From NCBI RefSeq assembly GCF_003597395.2, contig NC_133770.1:295647546-295711545 (forward strand): 64,000 nucleotides of DNA. Reading direction: 5' to 3'. The DNA is from Chelonoidis abingdonii. Its lineage: Eukaryota > Chordata > Testudines > Testudinidae. Below the pieces are notes generated by a model. That model was not told where the DNA came from, ran no database searches, and saw nothing but the letters and a program-made list of their open reading frames with translations. This document shows positions 62,851-64,000 of this stretch, piece by piece (the stretch's first letter is position 1; the number at the start of each line of letters is the position of its first letter). The translations under genes and the position numbers were made by a program.

Positions 62851-64000
62851 ACTTTTTCAAACAACTGAGCAGAGATTACCTGATTCCTCATGACCAGGAC
62901 CTTGAATTCAGTAGCATGAGAATAAATGGAGACAGGAAGAGACCCTTTTCCATTTTGTAGATATCCCTCACATACATTCTATTCTGACAAGAGAGTCCAG
63001 TTGCTTCTGGCATGATGTTTAATCGTAACAGATCTGCATAACAGTTCTTTGCATTACAGCTGTCAGTGGTGCATGACTTCCCACACTGGGGCTATTTTAC
63101 TACTTAAAAAGAATATTACTGTGACCTTTAACCTTGCATACTAATAAAAATGACAAGCTTTGGATTAACTACTTTGTCTCATTCCTACCAATGGAACTCT
63201 AGTTCAAACACCTCTGTGGATCTCAGCTAGGATCGCATTACATCGGGAGAGATGGGGTTTTCTAGGCAAACAGGTCAAGACATTTAAAGCTGCATAGGAC
63301 AGAATGACATACAACCAATGCAGATCCTGGAGCTCAAGTTTCTGTTGCTCACAGTGAAGTACATTGAAGAAGCAGCCCATTACACAACTTCCCCATTGCT
63401 GCTTGTCAAGATGAAACCAGACAGTGACGCCTGTTCCACTCAGCAACCCGACCCACAAAAATAAACTGCAGCAATCAATAAACTTTCACCAACTTATCAA
63501 AAGTACTGAAGATATTTTAGGTCATTATACAGCTATAGATACCAACCAGACAGGAGGATCTCACTTCATTAGCAGAGAACAATAAACTTTCTAGGCAACG
63601 CATGTATCAACCCAAGGCCCATCAATCAAGTTTGTTGTGGAAACCTGGCACTTAGAAGCTGTCAAGTATGTCTGTAGTGATGGACCAAACTCTTTTACGC
63701 TTGTTATGCCAGCATTTACCCAATACAGAAGTAAAACATTTTTTTCCCAAGAAAATGTTAATTCAGAATAAATGTGATTTATCAACGTTATTACAAACTT
63801 TTAAACACATTTATTCAGCTGTTCCTCAGCTGAGGCTCCCAGCATTAAAATAAACTCCCAGTGGACTGTTCTGAACTCTCAGTTCTATTTTGTCAAAGGG
63901 CTAAGTAAGGTTCTAGTACTGAATAGGTGGCCCAGGCTCATTCTGTGCAGCACAGAATTGATGGTGGTTGGAAGAGGGAAACATTCGGAATATCCTGGGC
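62851..64000. other. Non-coding end of window
   Basis: No gene or repeat recognised with confidence. Short frames on both strands at 63204-63853 have no domain. Confidence 0.4.

Overview
The window looks like nuclear DNA of a turtle, probably a cryptodiran. There are no bacterial gene arrays. Coding sequence is rare, split by introns and all on the minus strand. Most of the DNA is a patchwork of repeats typical of turtles: CR1 LINEs, a tRNA-derived SINE of the tortoise (CPB) type, Penelope-like fragments, hAT and other foldback MITEs, solo LTRs and old MIR/L2-type copies. The taxon call rests on my memory of these families; no search was run.

Genes. (1) Exons that I assign to TSNARE1 (t-SNARE domain-containing protein 1) lie on the minus strand. 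Exon 43467-43539 codes for the first half of the SNARE helix, with the zero-layer Gln. Exon 31580-31662 codes for the second half, and the two join in frame. A Harbinger-type Myb/SANT exon (40257-40784) lies between them on the same strand and closely resembles the Myb region of mammalian TSNARE1. In the mammalian protein as I recall it, the Myb domain precedes the whole syntaxin-like part, so its position here, in the intron that splits the SNARE helix, is unexpected. The exon has phase 1 at both ends, so it can be skipped, included, or used as a first exon without breaking frame; a TATA-like motif lies just upstream. (2) A second, intact two-exon Myb/SANT gene (17629-19262, minus strand, 334 codons) lies about 12 kb downstream of the last TSNARE1 exon seen. 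Its Myb exon also ends in phase 1. No transmembrane exon of TSNARE1 was found, so this gene may be nested in a TSNARE1 intron.

Layout. 1-1.5 kb: CR1 inserted in an opposed CR1. 1.5-17 kb: intergenic or intronic DNA with MIR, MITE, Penelope-like and CR1 copies and a 564-bp foldback element. 17.6-19.3 kb: Myb/SANT gene. 19.5-31 kb: short foldbacks, a MITE split by a solo LTR (22.0-22.7 kb) and two CR1 copies (26.3-28.7 kb). 31.6-43.8 kb: TSNARE1 exons with several MITEs in the introns. 44-64 kb: probably upstream TSNARE1 intron or flank, with a palindromic Penelope insertion (47.4 kb), two related hAT foldbacks with perfect 8-bp target duplications (49.5 and 58.5 kb), a MIR split by a Penelope copy (51.9 kb), CR1, a CPB SINE (59.6 kb) and a LINE whose reverse-transcriptase YADD motif is interrupted by an 860-bp solo LTR (61.2-62.0 kb).

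The strongest leads are the Myb exon inside the split SNARE helix, the nearby intact Myb/SANT gene with the same splice phase, and several nested insertions whose order and target duplications can be read directly.
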